Of a DNA stretch of 64,000 nt, positions 1-9,205 are shown one piece after another. The position numbers and the translations under genes were made by a program. Each line of letters begins with the position of its first letter. Positions within the stretch are counted from its first letter, which is position 1. Under the pieces are notes generated by a model, which was not told the origin of the DNA, ran no database searches, and saw nothing but the letters and a program-made list of their open reading frames with translations. This stretch comes from Gelatoporia subvermispora B (taxonomy: Eukaryota; Basidiomycota; Agaricomycetes; Polyporales; Gelatoporiaceae): positions 1,848,475 through 1,912,474 of the forward strand of contig KB445794.1 of assembly GCA_000320605.2 (NCBI GenBank), in the 5' to 3' direction.

Positions 1-1588
1 GTGGACGACATCAACTCACAAGCGCAAGAAATGGCAACCATGTATGAAGCGTCCCTTGAGCCATTCTCCGCAAACTTCGAGAAGCTCTTAGGACTGTATC
101 CGAAAGAGTTCGACAAGTATCGCCTAGATGAGATAGTTGTCGCAGCAATCGCTCCAGTGGTAAGTGACAAACTGTGTCCCTTGTCTCATCGGTGCCATCT
201 GACCATATTCGCAGGTTCGCCGCATGCTTGCTCAGTGGCAGCCATTGGAAGACCCGACAGCATTCACGACTACGTTCCGATTGTGGCGGCGTGCCCTCAA
301 GATGGCATCTCAAGAAGAGCAGCCGCGGGATCAAGTGCAAGTATACGGCTCTAGCACCGTCATATCCACGGCGATCCAACAGTCAGTGATATCTTGCTTT
401 ATTCCAATTTCCCGTACTAATGTTTGTAACAGGGAGAAGCTCATGACACCATATGAGAGCCTCCTCTGGAATGCATGGCTTCCAAGAGTCCGCTCCTCCA
501 TCAACAACGATTGGTCGCCCGAGGATCCCCATCCCGCCGTACGCCTGTATGAAGCATGGTCCAGCTTCCTTCCTCCATTTATCCGTGACAACTTCTTCGA
601 CCAACTGGTCTTGCCAAAAGTACATAAGGCGGTTGACGATTGGAATCCCCGCAAGAGCAAGGTTTCCTTGCAGACACTAGTATTCCCATGGCTGCCCTAC
701 GTTGGCCTACGGCTCGAGGAGGTCCTCAGTGACGCACGCAGGAAGGTCAAGCACCTACTGCGGACATGGGTGGCCGCAGAGGGTGTCCCGAAGGACCTTG
801 GCGTCTGGAAAGATGTAGGTCACCTGGAAAAGCGACTGTTGTGCTTTAGCTGATCTCTTTCCACTTAGGTCTTCGATGTAGGCGACTGGGATACCATGCT
901 GCTCAAGTATGTTGTACCGAAGCTGGGCACGCGACTTCGCGAAGACTTCCGCGTCAACCCACGTAGCCAGGACATGCAGCCGCTACAAGATGTCATGTCA
1001 TGGGAGCATCTACTGCGTCCCTCCATCCTCTCTCAGCTACTCGAGACAGAGTTCTTCCCGAAGTGGCTGGATGTCCTGCACATCTGGCTTATCCAACCGA
1101 ACCCCAGTTTCGAAGAAGTCGCGCAGTGGTACGCTTTCTGGAAGAGCACGTTCTCAGAGGACGTCCGCGCCATGCCAAGTGTTGCGCAGGGCTTCACTCG
1201 CGGCTTACAACTCATGAACAAGGCGATCGAGCTTGGTCCCGATGCGCCTACGCGTCTGCCACGCCCAGAACATCGACCACCTCCCTCAACACCCCCGGCG
1301 CTAGACGCGAAGAAGGCGCCAGCAAAGCCGCGTCCGGCGCGGACGCAGGAGATCACGTTCCGATCCCTTGTGGAGGAGTATGCCTCGTCGCACAACCTGT
1401 TGTTCATACCTGCCGGACGAGCGCACGAGAAGTCGAGGATGCCGCTGTTCCGTGTCTCGCAGAGCGCAGACGGCAAAGGTGGGCTACTGGTGTATATCTT
1501 GGACGATGCGGTGTGGGCGCCGGACGGCGACGAGTATCGCGCTATCACACTGGAGAATATGGTCTTGAGAGCAAACAAGGCGAGCTGA
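1..1588 (+). CDS. TFIP11/Ntr1-like spliceosome disassembly factor, 3' part
   Basis: This is the C-terminal 475 residues of a tuftelin-interacting-protein-11 homologue (yeast Ntr1/Spp382), cut at the 5' window edge. The family recruits and activates the DEAH helicase Prp43 for release of the intron lariat spliceosome in the nucleus. Exons are 1-159, 215-381, 433-814 and 869-1588, joined by GT-AG introns. The conserved GCFC-type region is clear: a WNAWLPRVR block, DPHPAVRLYEAW, LPPFIRDN and VHKAVDDWNP, followed by SWEHLLRPSILSQLLE and WYAFWKSTF. A proline-rich linker (around 1255-1345) leads to a final block, TFRSLVEEYASSHNLLFIP, typical of the family C-terminus. The G-patch that binds the helicase would lie upstream of the window and cannot be seen. 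Family assignment is strong. Confidence 0.9.
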
Positions 1589-1894
1589 AGGGTGGACTGT
1601 AGCGAGTATTGTATTATCTGTTATGCTCGTTGGCGTATGTATGTGCATGCTGTCACTGTAAAGTGCGATTCCCCGCGGACGAAGGGGACTTGGTAGCTTG
1701 ACTTAGCTGTATTAATGTGCCAGAGACGCGAAGCGCGCAACGCGCCTTGGGCAAAAGAGACGCGTCTTGGTCACGTGCGACGGAAGTGGCTTGCCCTGAA
1801 GTGTGAGACGCGCGTCAAACCAAATTTGTACTGTAGAGGCAGAAGAGCCCAAGGCCGTCGCCGTCGCCAACGTCAAGCCCTCAAGAAACTCAAC
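1589..1894. other. TFIP11 3' flank and RPS4 promoter/5' UTR
   Basis: This 306-bp gap holds the 3' UTR of TFIP11 and the promoter plus 5' UTR of RPS4. It contains an AGACGCGTCT palindrome near 1758 and a CACGTG near 1770. A CGTCGCC-rich leader precedes the RPS4 start. I see no further gene. Confidence 0.6.
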
Positions 1895-3069
1895 ATGGTC
1901 AGTGAAATGCTGCTAGACGACCCTACGGATCCCTATCTACCTCTGGTTGCGGTCGAAACGGCATTCTGAAGCGTTTCGAGGGGTGGATGCTGTCGCTCGT
2001 CTCCGGATGCACCTAGGCTATCCGTACTGTCGTCTCGACTCTCTTGCTATCTTGGCCGTCTTCTCTCGACATGGGTACTGATTCCTCTCGTTTCGTGACT
2101 TCTGTAGGCCCGAGGACCCAAAAAGCACTTGAAGCGCCTTGCCGCTCCCTCCTCATGGATGCTTGACAAGCTCTCCGGGACCTACGTGCGTCACGCATAG
2201 CTCATTCGCTGGAAATAGCTCTGAATTGGCCAATATGACTTTGTACAGGCCCCCCGTCCCTCCCCCGGTCCCCACAAGCTCCGCGAGTCGCTCCCCCTGA
2301 CCATCTTCCTCCGCAACCGCCTGAAGTATGCGCTTACCGGCAAGGAGGTTCTCTCCATTGTCATGCAGCGCCTGATCAAGGTCGACGGCAAGGTTCGCAC
2401 CGACCCGACCTACCCTGCTGGCTTCATGGGTGCGTTTCATAGCGCAAGTCCGATTTGAGCGTACTTACGCGAGTTTGCATCAGACGTCATCTCCATCGAG
2501 AAGTCCGGCGAGCACTTCCGTCTTCTGTACGATGTCAAGGGCCGCTTCACCATCCACCGCATCACCCCTGAGGAGGCGACCTACAAGCTCTGCAAGGTCA
2601 AGAAAGTTGCCATTGGTACCAAGGGTGTCCCGTACATCGTCACCCACGATGGTCGCACCATCCGCTACCCCGACCCCCTCATCAAGGTCAACGACACCAT
2701 CAAGTTCGACATTGAGCAGGGCAAGATCGCGGACTACGTCAAGTTCGACACTGGCAACATCGTTATGATCACTGGTGGTCGTAACATGGGCCGTGCTGGT
2801 GTCATTGTTCACCGCGAGAAGCACATTGGTGGCTTCGATATTGTGCACGTCAAGGACTCCCTTGACCGGACATTCGCTACGCGGTGAGTTGAAAGCTAAT
2901 TGAGTTCAAGAACAACATCTAAACAACGCTTGAAATTAGGATAACGAACATCTTCGTTATCGGTGAGGGCATCAAGCCCTGGATCTCCCTGCCGAAGGGC
3001 AAGGGTGTCAAGCTCACCATTGCGGAGGAGCGCGACGTCCGGAGGAGACAGCGGGCTGCGGACCAATAA
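1895..3069 (+). CDS. RPS4: 40S ribosomal protein S4 (eS4)
   Basis: Cytosolic small-subunit protein eS4, carrying an S4 RNA-binding domain, a central eS4 domain and a KOW motif. Exons are 1895-1897, 2108-2185, 2249-2429, 2484-2883 and 2940-3069, giving 263 aa, the usual length in eukaryotes. The protein opens with [14 protein letters not shown] after the initiator Met and ends near RRRQRAADQ. The start codon stands alone in exon 1: ATG is followed at once by GTCAGT. The closer ATG at 2071 is out of frame with exon 2 when spliced at its own GT. KOW-like residues lie in KVNDTIKFD and [10 protein letters not shown]. Assignment is certain; the ATG-only first exon is inference from frame and length. 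Confidence 0.96.
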
Positions 3070-3631
3070 TTATGTGCGCCGCTTTCTGCTACCATTACCA
3101 TCTCGCATGTTATGCCATGCTTTGTATGCCACTTCTACGCCACCAAAATCCGCATGCACGCAGACTGTCGTTGGGCACGTAGAGTATGGAGCTTTCTTTG
3201 CTGCTTGTGGTCCTCAGGTCGTTCGCAGTGTTCTTGGGGGCAATCTCACTCGGTTGTATCCCGCCTCGTTATCGTTGGCTAATCCTGTTGTATCATCGAA
3301 TCCGACAAGTGTGGACGTGCTGGCTTTGGTGTCCACTACGGAAGTGCGTCGAATCGGTCAGGTTGGGGTTTACGCCACAGCGTTCATTCAAATCCATTCA
3401 CTCGTATTGGGGATCAGGGATCTCGCGGAAGTCCTGTGCATTGAATGAGAGCCATTTTGAAGTGTGAAAGTGAACCGTTCTCTGGTGATGTAGTGATGTT
3501 TTCATCTGTGTTGTCATGCTTTTACCATCACTTCGTGCGGGCGATGTAAGCGTTCTGTCGGGACTTACTCGTGACCTCGTCATTCTGGGATTTACGCTGC
3601 TTCGCATCATCGCATTGTCATATCTGCGTCA
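3070..3631. other. Convergent intergenic region RPS4 / GH45
   Basis: 562 bp between the 3' ends of RPS4 and the first GH45 gene. Short open frames occur on both strands, but none has a recognisable domain or consistent splice structure. It probably holds two 3' UTRs. Confidence 0.5.
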
Positions 3632-4531
3632 TCATTCGTTGTTACAAATTACTAGCCAGTCAGTGCATATGCGTATCGAAGTAATACAGCTGGGAGCATC
3701 TCCTGGTGTCCCGTGTGATTAATGACGCCATTACTTCGAGCATCGTAGTACCCACCTTTGTTTCCGCACCCAACTGAGGGCCAAAATCCGGCTGTTTCGC
3801 CCGCAAGACAGGCCCCGCTAAACTCTGGGCTACCATCTGACCCGGACCACTCACTGCATGACACTTCGGTATAAGTGCCAAGCAGTGCATCGTGGCCTAA
3901 ACATACGTAGTGATCAGCACAATACGTGCGTGCATGTTGTCATCACCCTAGGTCTTCACCTGAAGGGAAGAATGCGCTCGCGCCACCTGTATCCTCACAG
4001 ATGTCGAAGCTAGCCGGAGGTGAGACGGGATCACATTATGCTGTATGTGCCTCGAATTGCTTACTGGATCGTCTCGCCGTTCTGATTCTCAGGGTCGGCC
4101 GTTGTCTGTGCGCACCACTCCGGGTTGCTGGCGGCGGGACAGAGGTCGGTGACTTTCGCTACGATGGTTTTGAAAGGTCCCGCGAATGAAGGCGAGAACG
4201 GATCCTTCGTGCCGGTGAGGGCGAAACAGCGTCCGCAAGCGTCCCCAGCGCCGGAACCAAGTGGTGCACCAAAGGTGAGCTGGTTCATGGCCGCTGAAAA
4301 CCCAGTCGTGGAAATCCCACATGCTGTAATTCCGATTGGTGAGCATACTTTCTTCGACACAGAGGCAGATTTACCCGGAGCACTGCAGCCAGTATACTGT
4401 GTGAAGGACGCAGAACCTGATGGGTTCTGGACGTAACTGCCAGTGGCTCGCGCCGTGACTGTCTCATTTAACGTCGTATTGGCGATGCCAACAGCGGTCA
4501 TAATGGTCAGAAAAACTGCTAACTTTGACAT
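3632..4531 (-). CDS. GH45 endoglucanase (subfamily C, PcCel45A-like), copy A
   Basis: Secreted cellulase or glucanase with a double-psi beta-barrel fold, predicted 225 aa, extracellular. Exons on the minus strand are 4375-4531, 4065-4323, 3960-4009, 3756-3896 and 3632-3702. A signal peptide, MSKLAVFLTIMTAVGIA, follows the chosen ATG; an in-frame ATG at 4567 would bury it. Family blocks are YTGCSAPG, ACGISTTGFSAAMNQL, GDACGRCFALTG, VTDLCPAASNPEWC, FDICEDTGG, SCSEWSGSDG and VGCGNKG, with cysteines at family positions. The D of VTDLCP corresponds to the catalytic acid of PcCel45A. No carbohydrate-binding module is visible. Exon 2 (259 nt) and exon 3 (50 nt) equal those of the neighbour at 5424-6253. 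The C-terminus runs about 18 residues past the position where the neighbour stops. A GATAAACA TATA-like box lies about 65 nt upstream. Confidence 0.9.
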
Positions 4532-5423
4532 AGCAAATGTACAAGAAGCAGCAGAGCTGTAGGACACTCATTTTTGAGAGGACTGCTCCGTCTGTTTATC
4601 AGTTTTCAAGAGTGGAGCCGGTCGTGTCGCAAAAATCGGTCACCGGCGCACTACATATCATACGGCGTGCGAGAGCGGGCCACTTCATTGGCCACAGTCT
4701 ACTTTTGCACTCTGCAATGCGAATCCGTTTCCACGTCCGGCATCGTGTTTGCTGCACCACGTCATGGGATCAATTGGGGTATCGTGTAATGTGTGAACAT
4801 CACGAAGAATACATGCCGAGCGAACTTGAACACATGTCCTCGACAATGACGGAGTGATCGATTGATTTTCTAAGCTTCCCGAGATGCATATGTACCGGGA
4901 CCCTCAAGATTACGCTGCTGGCATCCGCAACAGAAAATGTCACATCTACAACAGTTGCCAAAGTAAGGAGGCTACAGCGCTTTCCGATATGCCGCGCCGC
5001 GACTGCGCGGGTGCCTCAGGTTCTGGCTCCACGAAGAATTCGAACGAGCGCAATCAGTGAGTAGGAGTAAATTGAGATGACCAACACCATTCGGTATCAA
5101 CAATGTCAGGTCGAAGACCGCCGTACTCATTGATTGGTCTATCAGCGCTGGCTAAATATTGCAGGACTATTCTTCGAGCTAATATATGCGGCTTGCTGGT
5201 GCTGAGCCCCAAATAACTCTGTGACCGGCAATGAGCTCACTCAGAAGAAGGGTGATTTGGTTTCGGACGAACAGGAATACTCGGTCCAGGGTAATTCGGA
5301 TAAGTTGACAATATTCATAATCGTCATGATGAAATTCAGCATCGAAACTCATTGTGACAATTGATCCCGAAAAGCCGCTCCACTATTTACACCTTATCTA
5401 AAGGGCACAATCTCGCGGGTATT
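4532..5423. other. Spacer between tandem GH45 genes
   Basis: 892 bp containing the promoter of copy A (transcribed leftward) and the 3' flank of copy B. A TATA-like GATAAAC reads on the minus strand at 4594-4600. I see no additional gene, only short frames without family features. Confidence 0.5.
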
Positions 5424-6253
5424 TCAGCTCGGAGCAGTCCCTGGAATACCATTAGCGAGGGTCGTATGTTTCTTGTGGACGCAACACTGACCTTGGTTAC
5501 CGCAGCCGACACCCGAGGGCCAGAGCCCGGCCGATTCGCCCTTGATACAAGCGCCATTCCACAGAGAGCTGCCGTCGGAACCGGACCATTCGCTGCAGGA
5601 GACCTCCTGGAAGGTACCCTTCAAGGCACCGTGTCCTATGATCGCATGTCAGCTCGACCGTCTCAGGCGAAACTTCGGCCGGGGTTACCAGATGGGAAGA
5701 ACGCGGCAGAGCCACCGGTGTCTTCGCAGATGTCAAAGCTGCGGGACGTAAATTCTCAGCACTCAAATTTTTCACTGAGCTGACTCTAACGCACTGGAAA
5801 GGCGCGTCGAAGGTATTCGTATCGCTGGCTGTTGTCTGACCGCAGAATTGCTGGTTGCCGGAGACCGGGCACAAGTCGGTAACCTTCACGACGATGCTGT
5901 TGAACGGCCCCGTGTAGGAAGGCGAATACGGGTCCTCAGTACCCGTGAGTGCGAAGCACCGTCCGCAGGCGTCGCCAGGACCAAGGCCAGGCTCGGAACC
6001 GAACGAAAGCTGGTTAATTGCAGCAGTGAAACCGGATGCCGAGATACCACAAGCTATGAAATTATCAGCCCCTGCTTCCATTTCACGCGGAAAGAAACTC
6101 ACCGGGAGAGCTACACCCAGAGTACATCGTGAATGTCGATGTGCCAGAGGTCTGTTGGATGTAGCCGTCAGTTGCCCGCTTCTCAGAGAGGACGGAAGCA
6201 TTGGCAACGCCAGCGACGGCGAGGAGAGCCAAACACGACGCGAGTCTGGTCAT
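5424..6253 (-). CDS. GH45 endoglucanase (subfamily C, PcCel45A-like), copy B
   Basis: Tandem paralogue of the gene at 3632-4531, predicted 206 aa, secreted. Exons on the minus strand are 6103-6253, 5795-6053, 5689-5738, 5492-5635 and 5424-5440. The last coding exon is only 17 nt and ends in GTAPS then TGA, as I recall for PcCel45A. The signal peptide is MTRLASCLALLAVAGVANA. A Lys-Arg pair in LSEKRATDG suggests Kex2-type propeptide cleavage just before the mature N-terminus. Family blocks are MYSGCSSPG, ACGISASGFTAAINQL, GDACGRCFALTG, VTDLCPVSGNQQFCGQT, FDICEDTGGSAAFFPSG, SCSEWSGSDG and GCGNQG. There is no linker or CBM1. All four intron positions match copy A. An ATAAATA box lies about 60 nt upstream of the start. 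Substrate preference (amorphous cellulose, beta-glucan) is inferred from the family. Confidence 0.93.
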
Positions 6254-6952
6254 GGTACACAGAATGAGAGAGGGTATGTCCTCGATGTCCAACGCCTGAG
6301 GCGTGTGTCGCTATTTATCAGAATCGGACAGGGCAGGCAACCGATGATGGCCCGACGGTCTCTGCAATTGTACTATAGCAACAGACCAGGCGACCGCTTG
6401 CGCTTGAACGTCGGATGCAAGTCACATTTTCCCCTTTGTGTCCCGGTGAAAGCTGGTGAACGAGCGTTGCGACTCGATCATTCCGAGCGATGGGCAGCTG
6501 CAGAATATCGATGCGAGGAGACCCCGCCTCGAACCTTGTAGGCATTCAAGAGACGCTACTAGTAGCCGCGGCTAAAAAAACATTGAATTGTGATGAGCAG
6601 TCGGCACGAGACGGGCATATTTACTTATATATGTGACGTCAAACGGTTACGAGTGCAGCACATACCAGCGTAGATCGTGTTCCGGAGAGCCTGATACAAG
6701 AGTGTAATGTTTCACTTCCTATGATTCGATAGCAATGAACGACAGCGTGACTATATTAATAACTGGTCGGATCAGTAGACTGAGATATTGAATATGGGAG
6801 CGAAAAGTGTAGATATGCACACGACAAACTGACGAGGGGGCTGCGGATATGAATACGTCAATCGAGTGAATGACCACTCTACCCCGAGAAAACTCCAAGA
6901 CCCCGTGACCCCAAAATCGGAGAAAAGAGAGACGGCACAGGCGTCGGCCCTT
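6254..6952. other. Intergenic region GH45 B / acyltransferase 1
   Basis: 699 bp. The left part is the GH45 B promoter, with ATAAATA on the minus strand at 6312-6318 and a CreA-type GCGGGG on the minus strand at 6522-6527. The right part is the 3' flank of the leftward acyltransferase gene and is AT-richer. I see no gene. Confidence 0.45.
6312..6318 (-). promoter_or_regulatory. TATA-like box of GH45 copy B
   Basis: ATAAATA on the minus strand, about 60 nt upstream of the GH45 B start codon, a spacing expected for a strongly regulated fungal gene. The tandem copy carries GATAAAC at the matching place, so the core promoter was probably duplicated with the gene. Confidence 0.4.
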
Positions 6953-8442
6953 CTAGTCCTTCGCCGCCGCTGCCGAACTACTGATCACCTCTTCAATAGC
7001 TTCTTTCATCCCCACAGCGAAGGCTTCTCCAAGTATGTCCGTCACGGAGTCCCTCGCCCATGTGACCGCGACCCCCAGGGTCCCGGAAGGTGCACTGACG
7101 ACGTTCAACTTCATGGCGCCTCCGAGGGTCCCGTCGCCCTGGGCGAAGTCCATCTCTTCAACCGTCCAGACGCATCCCTTGGCGGGATCGTTCGACACTG
7201 TGTCAGGAATCTTCAAAGGTCCCAAGTTCGAGATGTCCAGGGTAGCCATGCGCTTAGTGCCCGGTTGCATCTTGTAGAACTGTTCGATCCGCCCGAAGAG
7301 ATACTTGATCATACCGACTTTGCACAGGCTGTACTCGAGATCCTTCTGCAAGCTCGAGCTATACTTCACAGCTTCGCTCCATGTGAAGAAGTGCAGCCAT
7401 GGTAATTGCGCGGGATCTCCGTCTACCTTGACGATCCGGTGGAATGTCTCCAACACAGAGACGAAAACGCCGACGGTATCATCTTTCGGCACGTCAACGA
7501 AGCGTCGCAGAGAGACGGGTGTACCAATGGCGATCGTCTCCATCTTCTGGAACGAGGGGTCTCCTGCTAACAACTTGGAAAGAACTGCGACAGCGACTGC
7601 TCCGAGCAAACCTGTGAGCGTCGTCCCGTGGCTCCTGCAGAGTTCCAGCATCTGCCTCGTATCCTGCGGCGCCCAATGGAGTAGACGAGCTCGCATATCG
7701 CGGTTCGGGGTTTTCACGACAGGGTTGCCCGTCCATGCGGAACCGCGCGGCTGCAGAGAGGCAGGCGCAAAATTTTCCCAGGTTTCGTGGCGCCATGCCG
7801 AGAACGATAGAGAGAGGTTGGCCATCTTTTCGAGATTCGGTAAAAGCACGGTGTCGTCAGGTACAGACACGACTTCCGTGTACGTGCTGACGGGTTGCTG
7901 GAGGGAATTCAGAGCGCCGAGGAGAGAGCGATGGAATGCCTGGCCGCTCATTCCGTCGGCCACACCATGGTAGAATGCGAAGACAACTGTGTTGTCGGGC
8001 ATCAGGGATATCCGCCACAGCGGTCGCCCACTGCTGGTCTCAAAGCCACGGCGAAGGTGCGATTCGATGTGATCCTGCAATTTGACACCTATCCCAACGA
8101 ACTCTACAACCTGCGAGAGATCGATCTTCTCGAGGCGAAGAAAGAATTTGCAATTTGAAGACATCTGGACCGCTAGAGCAGGTTGGCGCAGGATAACTTT
8201 AGCAAGAGCCGTGAACAAGGTCGGCTTGTCGAGCGCTCCGCCGGAGACGTTACGATACCGGGCAGAGACAACTACGGACGTGTCCATCCCAAGGTCATGA
8301 CGAATGCCAATGAATCGTTCCAGTCGACCTTCGAGTTGTGATCAGCGGTTAGCTCCTAAGCCGTACAATACGACCCACCGGTTTTTCTGAGCACATTGCC
8401 ACTGGTGGACAGAGTGGCGCTGCTCGATTTTTTGGGCATCAT
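6953..8442 (-). CDS. Alcohol acetyltransferase-like protein (BAHD/AATase superfamily), paralogue 1
   Basis: 479 aa from two exons, 8379-8442 and 6953-8328. The fold is that of CoA-dependent acyltransferases. The catalytic HxxxDG motif is intact in FYHGVADGMSG, roughly residue 140. An N-terminal block, RHDLGMDTSVVVSARY, precedes KPTLFTALAKVILRQPALAV, which matches fungal alcohol acetyltransferases (Atf1-like, PF07247). These use acetyl-CoA to acetylate alcohols or other small acceptors; the acceptor here cannot be told from sequence. No signal peptide or membrane helix is evident. A second ATG follows directly at 8439, so the start could be one codon later. The paralogue at 14858-16331 has the same two-exon structure with the intron at the same place before the HDLGMD block. 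Confidence 0.82.
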
Positions 8443-9205
8443 GGCAGGAGTAAAGAAGGTGATGAAGGCCGAATACGGTGTGGGAGCTGGCGCTCAAATA
8501 GGCGAATACACGTAGATCAAATGCGTAGAGGGTCGATCAGAAGAGTTGCCTCTCTTTATGCGATCGCGCAACATCAGTGGCGCAACTGAACAGGCATCTT
8601 AACGCAAGCAAACTGCGACCGCTGCGGACCGGCTTTCTGAGTGCCCGAAAGCACTTCTTGACGGGTTGCACGTCGACTCATACCGTGCTGAGCGGCCCCG
8701 CAGGAGCCTGAGATAGGTACTGCGCGATGTTTGATCAAGACGCAGTAATCACGGGGTACGAAGTCGGGCAATCACCTCGCCAAACTGCCCCTTCACGTAT
8801 ACGGAGACCCATAACGACATGGTCTAGGCCCCGAGAGCACCGCGCAGGTCTAGAGCAATGAATTCGTACGAGTTAGCAGTATGTCGCAGCTCGGCAATGT
8901 TTCGACTCGTCCGAAATATGGCCAGTCGACGCGTCATTGCCGGCGATATGCGCGTTGATTGCATTTCTTCGTCGTTTTTTGCGAGACATATTGGCAAGTT
9001 GAGCAGACGGTCAGGGTCGATGTGCGCGGGTAGCGCGACCAAAGATGGTCGAGAATAGACATCACGAACGTGGCGGAGCGCTCTTGCCGGACTTGGGTTC
9101 CGCAGTCAGCGTCTAGAGTCGCTGAGCTGAGCGGCGCTCTTTGGCTCAGCCTCCCATGCGCAGCTAACGCTCTCATTCTAGGCTGCATTTCGGACCTATA
9201 ACTGC
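8443..9205. other. Divergent intergenic region
   Basis: 763 bp between the starts of acyltransferase 1 (minus) and the PB1/ZZ gene (plus), presumably containing both promoters. Short frames on both strands have no family features. No clear TATA box is seen. Confidence 0.45.

Noticed and set aside
2071..2073. ATG at 2071 as the RPS4 start
   Set aside because: Its nearby GT donor leaves one extra base, so exon 2 would be read out of frame. The ATG at 1895 gives the exact 263-aa family length.
2963..3448. 161-codon plus frame starting in the last RPS4 exon
   Set aside because: It starts inside RPS4 coding sequence in another frame and continues into the 3' UTR; no homology is apparent.
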